Below the pieces are notes generated by a model. That model was not told the origin of the DNA and did no database searches. It was given only the letters and a program-made list of their open reading frames with translations. Shown in pieces: positions 48,595 to 59,196 of a DNA stretch of 61,755 nucleotides (the first letter of the stretch is position 1; every line of letters begins with the position of its first letter). Location of the stretch: positions 119,369-181,123 of the forward strand of contig JAGQVE010000003.1 in assembly GCA_020438105.1 (NCBI GenBank). Reading direction: 5' to 3'. The translations under genes and the position numbers were made by a program. Source of the DNA: Bacteroidales bacterium (GTDB lineage: Bacteria; Bacteroidota; Bacteroidia; Bacteroidales; JAADJA01).

Positions 48595-50683
48595 GTTTCT
48601 TAAATTTCACCACCGATTTATCTGCCAGTTTTACAAGGTCGTAAATGTTGCTCACGTTTGAAATATCCTGTTTGTCGACAAAGAGAGCTTTTACCTGCAA
48701 ATAGCTGTTGACAAGGATTTGTTTGTCGCCCATCTGCTTTACCGAAAACTTAAATGAGCCGTAATCATTATCAATTTCTATTGGATCGGGCATTTCAATC
48801 ACTTCAATGGGTTCAGGAAAACTGATCATATAGGCCCAACTATCCGTTCCGGCAAAGTCAGAATAAAAATTCAGCAAACGACCTTCGGTATGCAGGTCAG
48901 GTAGAATCACATGTTTAATCCAATTTTGAAGATCAAGTTCAAAGTTTTCACCATCCTTACTTATCAACCCGGAAATGCGGTATACTGCATTCACCGAGGC
49001 ATTAAAAGGAAAGTAATAATCCACATGGTCAAAGGTTTGATTGATGAGATTGAGGTCGGCACCCAGATCATAGACCTTGCTGAGGTAAATCGGGTTAATG
49101 GTTGAATCCACCTGTTTATCAGTATAAATATTCCGTGTAAGTGTGGAATATTGCCCCGAAAGGCTGATCCGGGTTGAAAATTCAATAATCCCTTTTTCAG
49201 GATCGGCTTTGGCCATGCTGTTGATCTTCCTGTAATTATCATTCACAGTGCTTCCCGGTGTATTCGAAATCCGGAGCAGGTCGTTGAAGTTTCGTTTGTA
49301 ACCCGCATAATCGCTGGCATAAATCAATATGGCCGGGGCATTTTCATAATAAAATGGCAATTCTTCGGCAAAGAGGTTACGTTTATCGGATTTGGGTAAA
49401 ACAAACGCTACCTGTTTATTGTGCAAAATTGATGCAAATAACAATTCATTGTCGTACATCGGTGCATAATATTCGCGGCTGATATAGCCATCGCGGGTAT
49501 CGGCCGTGTAGGCCGTAAAAAAAGTATGGTTGATCTTTGGGAGCATCCCGGCATAAATAGATTCTTTGGTATGTTCCTTAATGACTCCTCCCAGCAACTC
49601 GGTTCCGGGTTTATCCTTTTTATAAGATTCCTGGTTTATGAAATAATTATAATCATTGTCGTAGCGGGTGCTGTCGATTACATACCGCTGAAAATACCTG
49701 AGTTTTGTAATACCGCTGCTATCATCGGGAGCCATGGCCGTCCACCGGTCGGCCAGCTTTTGAAAACATTCATGATCTTTGTTCTGGATACCAATTTCAT
49801 TGTTGAATAGTTCTGCAACAATACGCTCTTCACGCAGCAGCCCGAACAGGTACCAAAAAGGAATAAATTCCTGTTCAAAGGTATTATAGTGTTCATATAG
49901 CAAATCATAAGGTTTGGGTGTGAACGAAAACCAGGGTAGTTCAGCATGGGCACGGGCACCGGGCTCATCAATACATCCCGGCAGGTTTTGGAAGGTCCAG
50001 AAATAGTGAACCTTTGACTCATCGGTGCTTATTTTGGGCTTTTCCAGATTGATGAAATTGGTATCCACTTCGAGGTGCTTGTCATATGACCAATCAACAT
50101 ACATCAGCTCTTTCGGATATTTCCCGTGAAAAAATAACCTCGTCGACAATAGCTGAAACCAGTTTTGAGGAAAAGGAAAATAATAGGAGTACTGAACGAC
50201 CAACTCATCCCCGATATCCAGCCCTTCCACCGAATAATTGTAAAGATAATCTTCACCAAAAAGGCCTTCATCATTTACCACCTTGATTTGCTCGTGCTGG
50301 AGTTTCGGGACAAGTTTGGAACTGATTCCATCGTGAATCATTTCAAAGCTTATTTTCGAGATTTTAATTTCAGTATAAAGTCTCCTGGCATTCCTGATCC
50401 CGGAACTATGGGGCCGATACATTTCGTCAATCGGTTGAGGTAAACTCAAATTGCTTACCTCATAAATGCCCTCCTTATTCAAGATTTTATAGCAAATTGA
50501 TCGTTGAATGGAAACCGTCATTAATCCGGCCTTTTCGCCGTTATAACTCACATGCAGCGAATCCCAGGTTATAAGTGCTGTTTCATTTTTGAGCGACGCT
50601 TCAAAACCTGTTTCCAGCATTTGAGATTTTGAACTAAAAAAGAAAGCGGATAGGAAAAGCAATAAGGAAATTCGATTTTTCAT
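48581..50683 (-). CDS. DUF3857/transglutaminase-like periplasmic protein
   Basis: A 700-residue protein with a signal peptide (residues 1-20). The N-terminal DUF3857-type domain (about 55-290) includes YEVSNLSLPQP and GLDIGDELVVQYSYYFP, followed by a transglutaminase-like core (about 300-480; GVIKEHTKESIYAGMLPKINHTF region) and a C-terminal DUF3858-like strand domain. I see no clear Cys-His-Asp triad: the expected cysteine position reads EHTKESIYAGML, so this one may be a non-catalytic relative. It is monocistronic. Confidence 0.8.
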   Translation of the reverse strand: MKNRISLLLFLSAFFFSSKSQMLETGFEASLKNETALITWDSLHVSYNGEKAGLMTVSIQRSICYKILNKEGIYEVSNLSLPQPIDEMYRPHSSGIRNARRLYTEIKISKISFEMIHDGISSKLVPKLQHEQIKVVNDEGLFGEDYLYNYSVEGLDIGDELVVQYSYYFPFPQNWFQLLSTRLFFHGKYPKELMYVDWSYDKHLEVDTNFINLEKPKISTDESKVHYFWTFQNLPGCIDEPGARAHAELPWFSFTPKPYDLLYEHYNTFEQEFIPFWYLFGLLREERIVAELFNNEIGIQNKDHECFQKLADRWTAMAPDDSSGITKLRYFQRYVIDSTRYDNDYNYFINQESYKKDKPGTELLGGVIKEHTKESIYAGMLPKINHTFFTAYTADTRDGYISREYYAPMYDNELLFASILHNKQVAFVLPKSDKRNLFAEELPFYYENAPAILIYASDYAGYKRNFNDLLRISNTPGSTVNDNYRKINSMAKADPEKGIIEFSTRISLSGQYSTLTRNIYTDKQVDSTINPIYLSKVYDLGADLNLINQTFDHVDYYFPFNASVNAVYRISGLISKDGENFELDLQNWIKHVILPDLHTEGRLLNFYSDFAGTDSWAYMISFPEPIEVIEMPDPIEIDNDYGSFKFSVKQMGDKQILVNSYLQVKALFVDKQDISNVSNIYDLVKLADKSVVKFKKPTVQ

Positions 50684-50831
50684 AGCTTACATTTTCATGT
50701 GAACAGCTAATTTACTAAAGATGTAAATATGCCGGGATCAATTTTATTCATTAGCTGGTAATTTATATCGAATATAAATTGAAACCCGATTTTTAGAAGG
50801 GTATACAATTCGTCAACAATCAATATTTTAC

Positions 50832-50839
50832 TACTTTTG
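50832..50839 (+). promoter_or_regulatory. -7 promoter box (TACTTTTG) of valS
   Basis: TACTTTTG followed by CGCC, 39 bases before the ATG at 50878. Confidence 0.65.
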
Positions 50840-50877
50840 CGCCTTGATTTTTTAATACTAAGATTTTCGAAATTAAG

Positions 50878-53514
50878 ATGGAAATTCCCAGTAAATACAA
50901 CCCCGCAGCGACTGAAGAGAAATGGTATTCATTCTGGATGGAAAAAGGTTTTTTCAAGAGCGTCCCCGACGATCGTGAGCCTTATGTGATTGTGATCCCT
51001 CCGCCAAACGTTACGGGAGTGTTACATATGGGACATATGCTAAACAATACCTTGCAGGATGTTTTGGCAAGAAGAGCACGCATGCAGGGGAAAAATACGC
51101 TGTGGCTCCCCGGCACCGATCACGCATCCATTGCTACCGAAGCCAAGGTGGTGGGTAAATTGCGTGAACAGGGCATTAAAAAATCTGACCTGAGCCGGGA
51201 TCAATTCCTGGAACATGCCTGGGACTGGAAAGAAAAGCATGGCGGGATCATTCTTGAGCAGTTGAAAAAGCTGGGCGCTTCCTGCGACTGGGACCGTACC
51301 CGGTTTACCATGGACGAAGCCCTTTACGAGTCGGTGATCGATGTGTTTGTGGATCTGTTTAACAAAGGGCTAATCTATCGCGGGGTGCGTATGGTTAACT
51401 GGGATCCGAAGGCACTTACCGCCCTTTCCGACGAAGAGGTGATCTATAAAGAGGTTCAGTCGAAATTATATTATTTGCGCTATCAAATTGATGGAACAGC
51501 CGATGAATGGGTGACCATCGCTACTACACGCCCGGAGACCATTTTGGGTGATACCGCGGTTTGTATCAATCCAAATGATGACAGGTTTAAAGCCCTCCGT
51601 GGTAAGCGCGTTTTGGTTCCGCTGCTCAACCGTTCGGTTCCCATTATCGAAGACGAATATGTGGATATGGAGTTCGGTACCGGCTGCCTGAAAATTACTC
51701 CGGCCCACGACATCAACGATTACGAGATTGGGATCCGTCATAAACTGGAAAGTATTGATATATTCAATGATAACGGTACCCTGAGCGAAAAAGCGGAATT
51801 GTACATTGGCGAGGACCGTTTTGATGTTCGTAAAAAGATCGTTAAAGACCTGGAGGCTGCCGGAAACCTCGTTAAGATTGAAGATTATGTAAACAAGGTT
51901 GGCTTTTCGGAGCGCACCGACGAGGTGATCGAACCCAAACTTTCATTGCAGTGGTTCCTCAAAATGGAGGAGATGGCCAAACCGGCGCTGGAGGTGGTGA
52001 TGAACGACACTGTTCAGTTCCACCCTGCCAAATTTAAAAACACCTATCGCCACTGGATGGAGAATGTACGCGACTGGTGTATTTCGCGGCAGCTCTGGTG
52101 GGGGCAACGGATCCCTGCATGGTACCTGCCCAATGGTGAGTTTGTAGTTGCCAAAAACGAAACCGCGGCCCTTCAAATGGCCAAAGAAAAATACAATTTG
52201 ACCGATCTGAAACCGGAAGATATGAAGCAGGACGAGGATGTGCTCGATACCTGGTTTTCATCGTGGCTGTGGCCCATTTCGGTGTTCGACGGCATTCGTA
52301 ATCCGGATAATGACGACATCAAATATTATTATCCCACCAACGACCTGGTGACTGCTCCCGAAATTCTCTTTTTCTGGGTGGCTCGCATGATCATGGCGGG
52401 ACTGGAATACAGGAATGAGGTGCCCTTCAAAAATGTTTATCTCACGGGTATCGTGCGTGATAAGCTGGGCCGCAAAATGTCCAAATCACTTGGTAATTCA
52501 CCCGATCCCATTGAACTGATCGAGAAATACGGAGCCGATGGCGTTCGTGTGGGTATGTTACTAACTTCCCCGGCAGGCAACGATCTGCCTTTTGATGAGG
52601 GGCTTTGTGAGCAGGGCCGGAATTTCAGTAATAAGGTTTGGAATGCACTGAGGTTGGTTAAAGGCTGGACGGTTGACGAAAAAATAGAACAGCCCGATTA
52701 TGCAAAAATATCGCTTCAGTGGTTTGAATCGCAGATGAATGCAGCCATTGAGCTCATTGATGACCACTTTTCAAAGTACCGCATTTCAGATGCTTTGATG
52801 GCCGTTTACAAACTCGTGTGGGATGATTTCTGCTCCTGGTATCTGGAGATGATCAAACCGGCTTACCAGAAACCAATTGACAAACAAACCTACGAAACTA
52901 CCGTTGCCTATTTTGAAAAACTGATGAGGCTGATCCATCCCTTTATGCCCTTTATTTCTGAAGAGATATGGCACCACCTGGAAGAACGGCCGGCAGAGGA
53001 ATCGATCATGGTTTTGGAAATGCCCGGGGTCAAACCCTTTGATAAAGTGCTACTGGACAGGTTTGCTAAGGAAGAAGAAGTGGTGGTTGCCTTGCGTAAA
53101 CTGCGCGCTGATAAAAATATTCCCAATAAAACGGCTATCGACCTTTTCATTCGCAAGAACAACGATGAAAAACCCGACCATACTTTCGATCCGGTGATCA
53201 TGAAGTTGTGTAATGTTTGCGAAATAAATTATGTTAAAGACAAGGTTGCAAATGCTGTTTCCTTTATCGTTGGGGCTACCGAGTTTTATGTGCCGCTTGG
53301 CGAATCCATTGATGTGGAGGCTGAGGTTGCCAAACTGGAGGAGGAACTGAAATACACCAAAGGATTCCTGATTTCGGTGGATAAAAAACTCTCCAATGAG
53401 CGCTTTGTGAACAATGCCCCGGCCGACGTGGTAAACAAGGAGCGCAAGAAAAAAGCAGATGCCGAAGCCCGTATCGGGATAATTGAGGAGCAACTGGCTG
53501 GGCTGAAAGGGTAA
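50878..53514 (+). CDS. valS: Valyl-tRNA synthetase
   Basis: An 878-residue class Ia synthetase. The HIGH motif appears as HMGH (50-53) within [14 protein letters not shown], and KMSKS is at 533-537 ([13 protein letters not shown]). The editing domain spans about 195-330 ([18 protein letters not shown]), the zinc-free tRNA-binding helical domain about 600-720, and the C-terminal coiled coil ([17 protein letters not shown] onward) closes the protein. It charges tRNA-Val and is essential. The gene stands alone. Confidence 0.98.
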   Translation: MEIPSKYNPAATEEKWYSFWMEKGFFKSVPDDREPYVIVIPPPNVTGVLHMGHMLNNTLQDVLARRARMQGKNTLWLPGTDHASIATEAKVVGKLREQGIKKSDLSRDQFLEHAWDWKEKHGGIILEQLKKLGASCDWDRTRFTMDEALYESVIDVFVDLFNKGLIYRGVRMVNWDPKALTALSDEEVIYKEVQSKLYYLRYQIDGTADEWVTIATTRPETILGDTAVCINPNDDRFKALRGKRVLVPLLNRSVPIIEDEYVDMEFGTGCLKITPAHDINDYEIGIRHKLESIDIFNDNGTLSEKAELYIGEDRFDVRKKIVKDLEAAGNLVKIEDYVNKVGFSERTDEVIEPKLSLQWFLKMEEMAKPALEVVMNDTVQFHPAKFKNTYRHWMENVRDWCISRQLWWGQRIPAWYLPNGEFVVAKNETAALQMAKEKYNLTDLKPEDMKQDEDVLDTWFSSWLWPISVFDGIRNPDNDDIKYYYPTNDLVTAPEILFFWVARMIMAGLEYRNEVPFKNVYLTGIVRDKLGRKMSKSLGNSPDPIELIEKYGADGVRVGMLLTSPAGNDLPFDEGLCEQGRNFSNKVWNALRLVKGWTVDEKIEQPDYAKISLQWFESQMNAAIELIDDHFSKYRISDALMAVYKLVWDDFCSWYLEMIKPAYQKPIDKQTYETTVAYFEKLMRLIHPFMPFISEEIWHHLEERPAEESIMVLEMPGVKPFDKVLLDRFAKEEEVVVALRKLRADKNIPNKTAIDLFIRKNNDEKPDHTFDPVIMKLCNVCEINYVKDKVANAVSFIVGATEFYVPLGESIDVEAEVAKLEEELKYTKGFLISVDKKLSNERFVNNAPADVVNKERKKKADAEARIGIIEEQLAGLKG

Positions 53515-53569
53515 AGTCTCTGCGCAAGCTTTTCGTGAATTAGTGTAAAATCAAAATTATGTATGCAAT

Positions 53570-53690
53570 TTTTTTTACCCAGAGAGCCGCGGAGAAGGCG
53601 CTGAGGTTCGCGGAGTTTGTTTAGTTATCTTTTCCCTATTAGATTCTCTGCGTAACTCAGCGAAATCTCCGTGAATCTCCGCGTATTAAA
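53570..53690. repeat. Dispersed inverted-repeat element rich in CGCGGAG/CTCCGCG, family D
   Basis: Copies of GCGGAG/CGCTGAG (53585-53615) face their complements CTCTGCG, CTCAGCG, CTCCGTG and CTCCGCG (53643-53690). It lies in the gap after valS and belongs to a type of short intergenic repeat frequent in Bacteroidota genomes, as I recall. Confidence 0.5.
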
Positions 53691-53746
53691 ATTTTTTATC
53701 CTGCTTTTTTCATCCTTGATCAAAAACCTGAAGTATAAATTATTTT

Positions 53747-54445
53747 CTACACCTGATAATAATTAAAATCCTTCACCACTGTTTCGAGGAATTCGATGGG
53801 GATCATAGTGGTTTCGATACCTGTTATTTCGGTTACTTTGCTGTATAGCAGTCCCACGTTATTGTAGCGCATTTTGCGGCGGGCGGTTTGGGTTACGGTT
53901 TTGATCAGTTCAATGTCGGTGGATTGCAGTCTCGATATTTTCGCTTTGCCAAATACCGGTTTGTATTCGGGGTCGATCTGCGTGAAAACGGTTTGTTGTA
54001 AGGTAACAGTTTCCTGAATTCGGATCACCATGGTGCCGGCAGTAATATCACCAATCCGTTGCCCTTTTTTTGAAACGATCATCACAACCAGTCCCAGTCC
54101 GAGGATGCTGTCGATGGGCCGCAGCAAAGCCCTGAGGAAATATTGCCAGAGGCTGGCCGGTTCGCCGGTTTGGTTGATCACCCGGATGCGCACCAGCTTT
54201 TTGCCGATGCTTTGACCGTTCATAAACACCTCGGTGAAGAAGTGATAGAAAAAAAAGATGATGCCATAAATGACCCATATAATGTAATTATTTATATTTG
54301 ACCATTGATAAGAATAACTGATCAGTACGGCCAATGCGGCAAGAAGAATGTAATCAACAAGATAGGCTAAGAAGCGCTCACCGACGCCTGCTTTTTCTGA
54401 GATTAAATCTACGTTTTGGGCTGTGTTAAAGGAATAATTATCCAT
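53747..54445 (-). CDS. RDD family membrane protein
   Basis: A 232-residue protein with an RDD domain: GVGERFLAYLVDYILLAALAVL gives the R-D-D residues, and the second half has NGQSIGKKLVRIRVIN and a DITAGTMVI tail. Three hydrophobic helices fill residues about 25-130. A cytoplasmic tail of about 85 residues follows. RDD proteins are small transport-like membrane proteins; the role here is unknown. It is divergent from the spoIIM-like gene by 18 bases and belongs to the same neighbourhood of membrane genes. Confidence 0.88.
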   Translation of the reverse strand: MDNYSFNTAQNVDLISEKAGVGERFLAYLVDYILLAALAVLISYSYQWSNINNYIIWVIYGIIFFFYHFFTEVFMNGQSIGKKLVRIRVINQTGEPASLWQYFLRALLRPIDSILGLGLVVMIVSKKGQRIGDITAGTMVIRIQETVTLQQTVFTQIDPEYKPVFGKAKISRLQSTDIELIKTVTQTARRKMRYNNVGLLYSKVTEITGIETTMIPIEFLETVVKDFNYYQV

Positions 54446-54463
54446 ACGATTGATTGATTAAAC

Positions 54464-55441
54464 ATGCGTGAAGTTACTTTTACCAAAAAGAACAGTTCAA
54501 AATGGACCACTTTTGATTCCTATCTTAATCAGCGTAGCATTGACAATCCTGATAAACTGGCCCGTCTTTACATCGAACTCACCGACGATCTTGCCTATGC
54601 CCGTACTTTCTACCCCAACAGTAAAACCACTAAATATCTGAACCAACTTACGCTTAAAGCGCATCAGCAATTATACAAAAGAAAACGGATCAGAAAAAAC
54701 CGCTTCATCGAATTTTTTAAAACAGAATACCCATTGCTGGTTTTTAAGCACCGCAAATATATCGGTCTGTCCCTTTTAATCCTGATTGTCGCAGCACTGG
54801 TTGGCGCCCTTTCTACAGCCCGCGACGACTCTTTTGTGCGGCTGATCCTGGGCGACGGATATGTGAATATGACACTGAAAAACATTGAAGAAGGCAACCC
54901 GATGGGTGTTTATGCAGATGAAAACAGTTGGTCGATGTTTTCGTGGATCGCCTGGAATAACATCCGGGTATCCTTCCTGGCATTTGCTGCCGGGATATTT
55001 GCTTCCGTCGGTTCGGTCTACCTCATTTTTACCAATGGGATGATGCTGGGGGTTTTTCAGTTTTTTTTCATTCAGAAAGGGCTTGCACAAACCATGTTTT
55101 TAACCATTTGGCTACATGGCACCATCGAAATATTTTCGATTGTGGTGGCCGGTGCTGCAGGGTTGGTTATGGGAAATAGCTTTTTATTTCCAAAAACACG
55201 TTCCAGAGGTACCAACCTCCGAAGGGGAGCCAGGGAAGGGGTAAAACTGGTGGCCGGGTTAATACCGTTTTTTATCGTAGCCGCTTTCATCGAAAGTTTT
55301 ATTACCAGGTATTCGGAAGTATCGCAGGTGCTCGATGCTTTGATCATTGGCATTTCATTGTTGGCGATCATTTTTTATTTCGTTGTTTATCCTTTTATTG
55401 TTTCTAAAAAAACAGGTAATGAATACCATTCAACAGATTGA
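54464..55441 (+). CDS. SpoIIM-family membrane protein
   Basis: A 325-residue protein: about 100 cytoplasmic residues, then five or six helices with the SpoIIM signatures EENSW-like DENSWSMFSWIAWNNIRVSFLAFAAGI, GMMLGVFQFFF and IWLHGTIEIFSIVVAGAAGL. SpoIIM acts in spore engulfment in Firmicutes; outside spore-formers, members occur next to RDD, MoxR and DUF58 genes, as here. The function is unknown in Bacteroidota. It starts a six-gene operon. Confidence 0.9.
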   Translation: MREVTFTKKNSSKWTTFDSYLNQRSIDNPDKLARLYIELTDDLAYARTFYPNSKTTKYLNQLTLKAHQQLYKRKRIRKNRFIEFFKTEYPLLVFKHRKYIGLSLLILIVAALVGALSTARDDSFVRLILGDGYVNMTLKNIEEGNPMGVYADENSWSMFSWIAWNNIRVSFLAFAAGIFASVGSVYLIFTNGMMLGVFQFFFIQKGLAQTMFLTIWLHGTIEIFSIVVAGAAGLVMGNSFLFPKTRSRGTNLRRGAREGVKLVAGLIPFFIVAAFIESFITRYSEVSQVLDALIIGISLLAIIFYFVVYPFIVSKKTGNEYHSTD

Positions 55442-56288
55442 GATACGGAAAGTGCGCGACTTTGGTGAAATCATCAGTGTTACTTTTGAGTTTATCCGCA
55501 AACATTTTAAAAACCTGATGCGCATCATGTTTATTATTCCCGGTCCTATTTTTATACTGGGTGGGATCATCATGTCAATATACTCATACAGGATAGGCCG
55601 GTTAGCCCAATCCAACCCTGATCCAGGATCCTTCTTCCTTGGAGTTATAGGTATTTTTATTATCGCAGCCATCATTCTTGGAATCGGTTACCTGATGCTA
55701 TTGCTGTCAATCAATGAATACATTGTTTTAAATCTGAAAAAAGGATCGGATGAAATAACCCTACGGGAACTTTGGGGCAATATTAAAAGGTCGTTCTGGA
55801 ACTACCTTGGTGGCGGCATAGTAATAGGAATTATCGTTGGTGTGGGATCCTTGTTTCTGATCATCCCCGGTATTTATCTTTCCATTGCGCTGATATTTGT
55901 CATGATCGCAATCAGCACCGAAAAGAAGATGTTTGGGGATGCAATTGCACGTAGTTTCTACCTGATCAAGGGTAATTGGTGGAGTACTTTTGGATTAATG
56001 GTTGTACTTGCCATTATGCAGTTATTAATCACCTATACACTCATGTTGCCGTTTTACGCGGTCAATTGGATTTCAGCCTTATTTGTTGATTCGATGTTAA
56101 TGAATGATTCTGATTTTTATCTGATCTACTCAGTAGTAGTGGGGATACTTTTTTATACGTTGGCCATGGTCGTTTCAACGATACCTTACATTGCCATTGT
56201 GTTTAAATATTTCAGCATTGTTGAGGAAAAAGATGAGGTGGGTATGCAGGAAAGGATCATGCAAATGGGTATGCCGGAAACCGAATGA
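55419..56288 (+). CDS. Multipass membrane protein (DUF4013/GDPD membrane-domain-like)
   Basis: A 289-residue protein with about six hydrophobic segments (roughly 40-60, 80-105, 140-165, 185-205, 230-260). Its conserved-looking motif is YLSIALIFVMIAISTEKKMFGDAIARSF, typical of the membrane domain of glycerophosphoryl diester phosphodiesterase-like proteins; no catalytic domain is present. It overlaps the SpoIIM-like gene by 23 bases and the next gene by 4. The start was placed at 55419 from these overlaps. Confidence 0.75.
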   Translation: MNTIQQIEIRKVRDFGEIISVTFEFIRKHFKNLMRIMFIIPGPIFILGGIIMSIYSYRIGRLAQSNPDPGSFFLGVIGIFIIAAIILGIGYLMLLLSINEYIVLNLKKGSDEITLRELWGNIKRSFWNYLGGGIVIGIIVGVGSLFLIIPGIYLSIALIFVMIAISTEKKMFGDAIARSFYLIKGNWWSTFGLMVVLAIMQLLITYTLMLPFYAVNWISALFVDSMLMNDSDFYLIYSVVVGILFYTLAMVVSTIPYIAIVFKYFSIVEEKDEVGMQERIMQMGMPETE

Positions 56289-57013
56289 AGATCAATATAT
56301 ACATAAGCGGCGTTTTGATTATTATGCTGTTTGCATGTAATGTTGCAATGGCAGGATATGCACAGGATTCGATTACCGATCCTCCGGTCCGTCATTTCGA
56401 TAAAACCGAGCTTGAGCAGTTGGGCTCAAATGATGATTTCTTTTATCTTGATCAGGACCGCGATGCCGAAAAATCCAGGAATGCACTTGAGCAGTTTGGA
56501 TTATTTTTAAAGGATATACTGGAATCAGTTTTTGGGACAAGGGTTGCTCAATTCATTTTTATCAATCTCGATTTGATCCTGATCACCATCTTATTTATTT
56601 TGGTGGTTTTCATTATTTTTAAAATGAATAACCTTACGCTCAATAAGCTTTTTTACCGAAAGCAGAAATTGAAGGCCATCAGATTTTCGGGGGGTGAAGA
56701 CGACATTGATGAAATGGACCTGGCAGCGCTTATTGAAGAGGCTATGAAAAAACAGGACTACCGCCTTGCTATCCGCTATCATTACCTCGAAACGCTGAAA
56801 TTACTGGCAGGCTTAAATATGATCAAGTGGAATCCTGATAAAACCAATCATCAATATATCAATGAATTAGCCGGAAAGCCGGAGGCAGGGATATTCAGGC
56901 AACTGGCAAGGGTATTCGACTATGTTTGGTATGGCGATTTTAAGGTATCTCAATCGGGTTTTGAGCTGGTGAGTGCTGATTTTAAAAACTTTAAAAAACA
57001 ACTGCTCCGATGA
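56285..57013 (+). CDS. DUF4129 domain-containing protein
   Basis: A 242-residue protein with a signal-like N-terminal helix (residues 5-24), a hydrophobic helix at about 92-112 and a cytoplasmic C-terminal domain with the DUF4129 core YRLAIRYHYLETLKLLAGL and KTNHQYINEL...VFDYVWYGDF. In known gene clusters DUF4129 proteins accompany MoxR/DUF58/DUF4350, as here. It overlaps both neighbours by 4 bases. Confidence 0.85.
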   Translation: MKINIYISGVLIIMLFACNVAMAGYAQDSITDPPVRHFDKTELEQLGSNDDFFYLDQDRDAEKSRNALEQFGLFLKDILESVFGTRVAQFIFINLDLILITILFILVVFIIFKMNNLTLNKLFYRKQKLKAIRFSGGEDDIDEMDLAALIEEAMKKQDYRLAIRYHYLETLKLLAGLNMIKWNPDKTNHQYINELAGKPEAGIFRQLARVFDYVWYGDFKVSQSGFELVSADFKNFKKQLLR

Positions 57014-58182
57014 AAGCCGCACGCGTATACCTGGTCATAGTAGGTTTGTGTTTGCTTCTGCTGGTGCTGGTGGAGGTTTTTAAACCAAAAGAGGCCAACT
57101 GGGATACTAATTTTTCGAGCAAAGAAACCATGCCTTATGGTACCTGGGTGCTTTTTAACAGACTTGGTGACCTGTTTCCCCGGCATTCCGTTACCCGAAA
57201 TTTTGAGAATTATTATGATGCATTTTATGCTGATGACCGTTATGGAAAAAGCTGGATCATTATCAATGAGTCCTTTCAGCCTGATAGGGTCTCCATGGAG
57301 GAACTGCTTTATTATGTGGAGGATGGGAATGAGGTGTTCATTTCAGCATTTCGTTTCTCACGTGATCTGCTGGATACACTCGGGATTAGCATTTCAGCAA
57401 GCTACAATACCCAAAACGAGCCGATAACATTTTACTTTACCGATCACAAAAACGGGACAAACAATTATATTTACGATTTCCGTTATTACACTTATTTTAA
57501 ATCCGACAGCCTTGAGAAAGTTTGCGATGTTTTAGCCGTATTTGAGGATGGTTCTCCTGCATTTATTGCTATCCCGCGAGGTGAAGGAACTTTATATTTA
57601 AACACGCTGCCCCTGGCTTTTACCAATTATCATATTCTCAAATACCAAACCACCGGTTTTGTGGAGCGTTCGCTCTCGATGCTTGCTGTAAATGATATTA
57701 TTTGGGATGAATATGCAAGGTACGGGCAGTTTTTTTCAGCATCCCCATTCAGATATGTTTTATCGGAAACCGGCCTGCGAAATGGCTTATACCTTGGCCT
57801 GGTGATCATGATCGTTTATATGCTGATTGGCGGTAAACGGCGGCAAAGATTGATCCCCGAGATTCCGCCATTGCAAAACAGCAGCTTTTATTTTGTGGAT
57901 ACGGTGAGCCGGTTGTATTTGTACAAGGGTAAACATGCTGATATTGCAAAAAAACGAACACAATATTTCATTGATTATTTACGAACGCGGTTCAATATTA
58001 AATTCAACGACCGGGATGATATTTTGATAAAAAAACTGGCGCTCAAATCGGGTGCTTCACAGGAACGGACGAAAGACCTTGTGGAGGCCATTCAGTTTGC
58101 ACAGCATGCCGAAGAGGTGAGTGCTGATTTTTTAATACATCTGAGCAAAGAAATCGACTTTTTTAAGGACGGGAAACGATGA
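57010..58182 (+). CDS. DUF4350 domain-containing membrane protein
   Basis: A 390-residue protein with an N-terminal helix (residues 7-24), a periplasmic DUF4350-type domain (about 35-230; MPYGTWVLFNRLGDLFP and an ATPase-like GNEVFISAF strand) and a second helix near 260-280 followed by a cytoplasmic tail. The function is unknown. It overlaps the DUF4129 gene by 4 bases and precedes moxR by 42. Confidence 0.82.
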   Translation: MKAARVYLVIVGLCLLLLVLVEVFKPKEANWDTNFSSKETMPYGTWVLFNRLGDLFPRHSVTRNFENYYDAFYADDRYGKSWIIINESFQPDRVSMEELLYYVEDGNEVFISAFRFSRDLLDTLGISISASYNTQNEPITFYFTDHKNGTNNYIYDFRYYTYFKSDSLEKVCDVLAVFEDGSPAFIAIPRGEGTLYLNTLPLAFTNYHILKYQTTGFVERSLSMLAVNDIIWDEYARYGQFFSASPFRYVLSETGLRNGLYLGLVIMIVYMLIGGKRRQRLIPEIPPLQNSSFYFVDTVSRLYLYKGKHADIAKKRTQYFIDYLRTRFNIKFNDRDDILIKKLALKSGASQERTKDLVEAIQFAQHAEEVSADFLIHLSKEIDFFKDGKR

Positions 58183-58224
58183 TAAATTGAAATGAAAATA
58201 CTTTAAAATTAAAATACAATTCAC

Positions 58225-59196
58225 ATGGAGGAATTTGAAAGCAGAATTGACCTGACTAAATTTTCTACAAAAGTAGAAGAGCTTAAATCTGAGATTAAGA
58301 AATACATTGTGGGGCAGGAGCGGATGATCGACCTGCTGGTCATCGCTTTGCTGGCCGATGGTCACGTACTCATCGAAGGGGTACCTGGGGTGGCCAAGAC
58401 CCTCACAGCGCGTATTCTGGCCCGTACCATCAATGCCGATTTTAAGCGGATTCAGTTCACCCCCGACCTGCTGCCTTCCGATATCATCGGAACCCTGATC
58501 TTTAACATGCAGGAATCGAAGTTTACCTTTAATAAAGGGCCTTTGTTTTCGAATATCGTGCTGGTGGATGAGATCAACCGCGCCCCTGCAAAAACACAGG
58601 CCGCACTTTTTGAGGCCATGCAGGAAAGGCAGATTTCAGCCGATGGTATCACTTATCCCTTGCAACCTCCTTTTATCGTTCTTGCTACCCAAAACCCTAT
58701 TGATCTGGAGGGAACATACCGGCTGCCGGAAGCCCAGATCGACCGTTTCCTATTCAAGATTATTGTTGATTATCCGAACCTTGAGCAGGAGGAGGCTATC
58801 CTGGAGGCATTTCAGGAGCGGAAGGCCGATATAGATGTGTCGAAGGTGAAGAAGGTGATGACGGTTAAGGAATTGCTTTCGATCCGAAAAACGGTGGCAG
58901 AGGTGCATGTGGAGAAACCGATCATTCAATACATCGCCCGCATCATCGATAGCACCCGGAATAATCCGGATCTTTTCCTGGGTGGGTCACCACGTTCTTC
59001 GCTGGCTATTTTGGGAGCTTCCAAAGCGATGGCAGCCATGAGTGGTCGCGATTTTGTAACACCCGACGATGTGAAATTCGTTACACCGCATGTGCTGGTG
59101 CATCGCCTCATTTTGAGTCCTGAAAAAGACATTGAAGGCATGAGCAGCCACGACATTATCGAAGATATTTTATCCGATATCGAAATTCCGCGATAG
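58225..59196 (+). CDS. MoxR-family AAA+ ATPase
   Basis: A 323-residue AAA+ protein: Walker A is GVPGVAKT, Walker B is LVDEINRAPAKTQAALFEAMQERQ, sensor 1 is ATQNP and sensor 2 sits in RSSLAILGASKAMA. MoxR ATPases act as chaperones with partner proteins carrying a DUF58 or von Willebrand-like domain; the DUF58 gene begins at the last base of this one's stop codon. Confidence 0.95.
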   Translation: MEEFESRIDLTKFSTKVEELKSEIKKYIVGQERMIDLLVIALLADGHVLIEGVPGVAKTLTARILARTINADFKRIQFTPDLLPSDIIGTLIFNMQESKFTFNKGPLFSNIVLVDEINRAPAKTQAALFEAMQERQISADGITYPLQPPFIVLATQNPIDLEGTYRLPEAQIDRFLFKIIVDYPNLEQEEAILEAFQERKADIDVSKVKKVMTVKELLSIRKTVAEVHVEKPIIQYIARIIDSTRNNPDLFLGGSPRSSLAILGASKAMAAMSGRDFVTPDDVKFVTPHVLVHRLILSPEKDIEGMSSHDIIEDILSDIEIPR

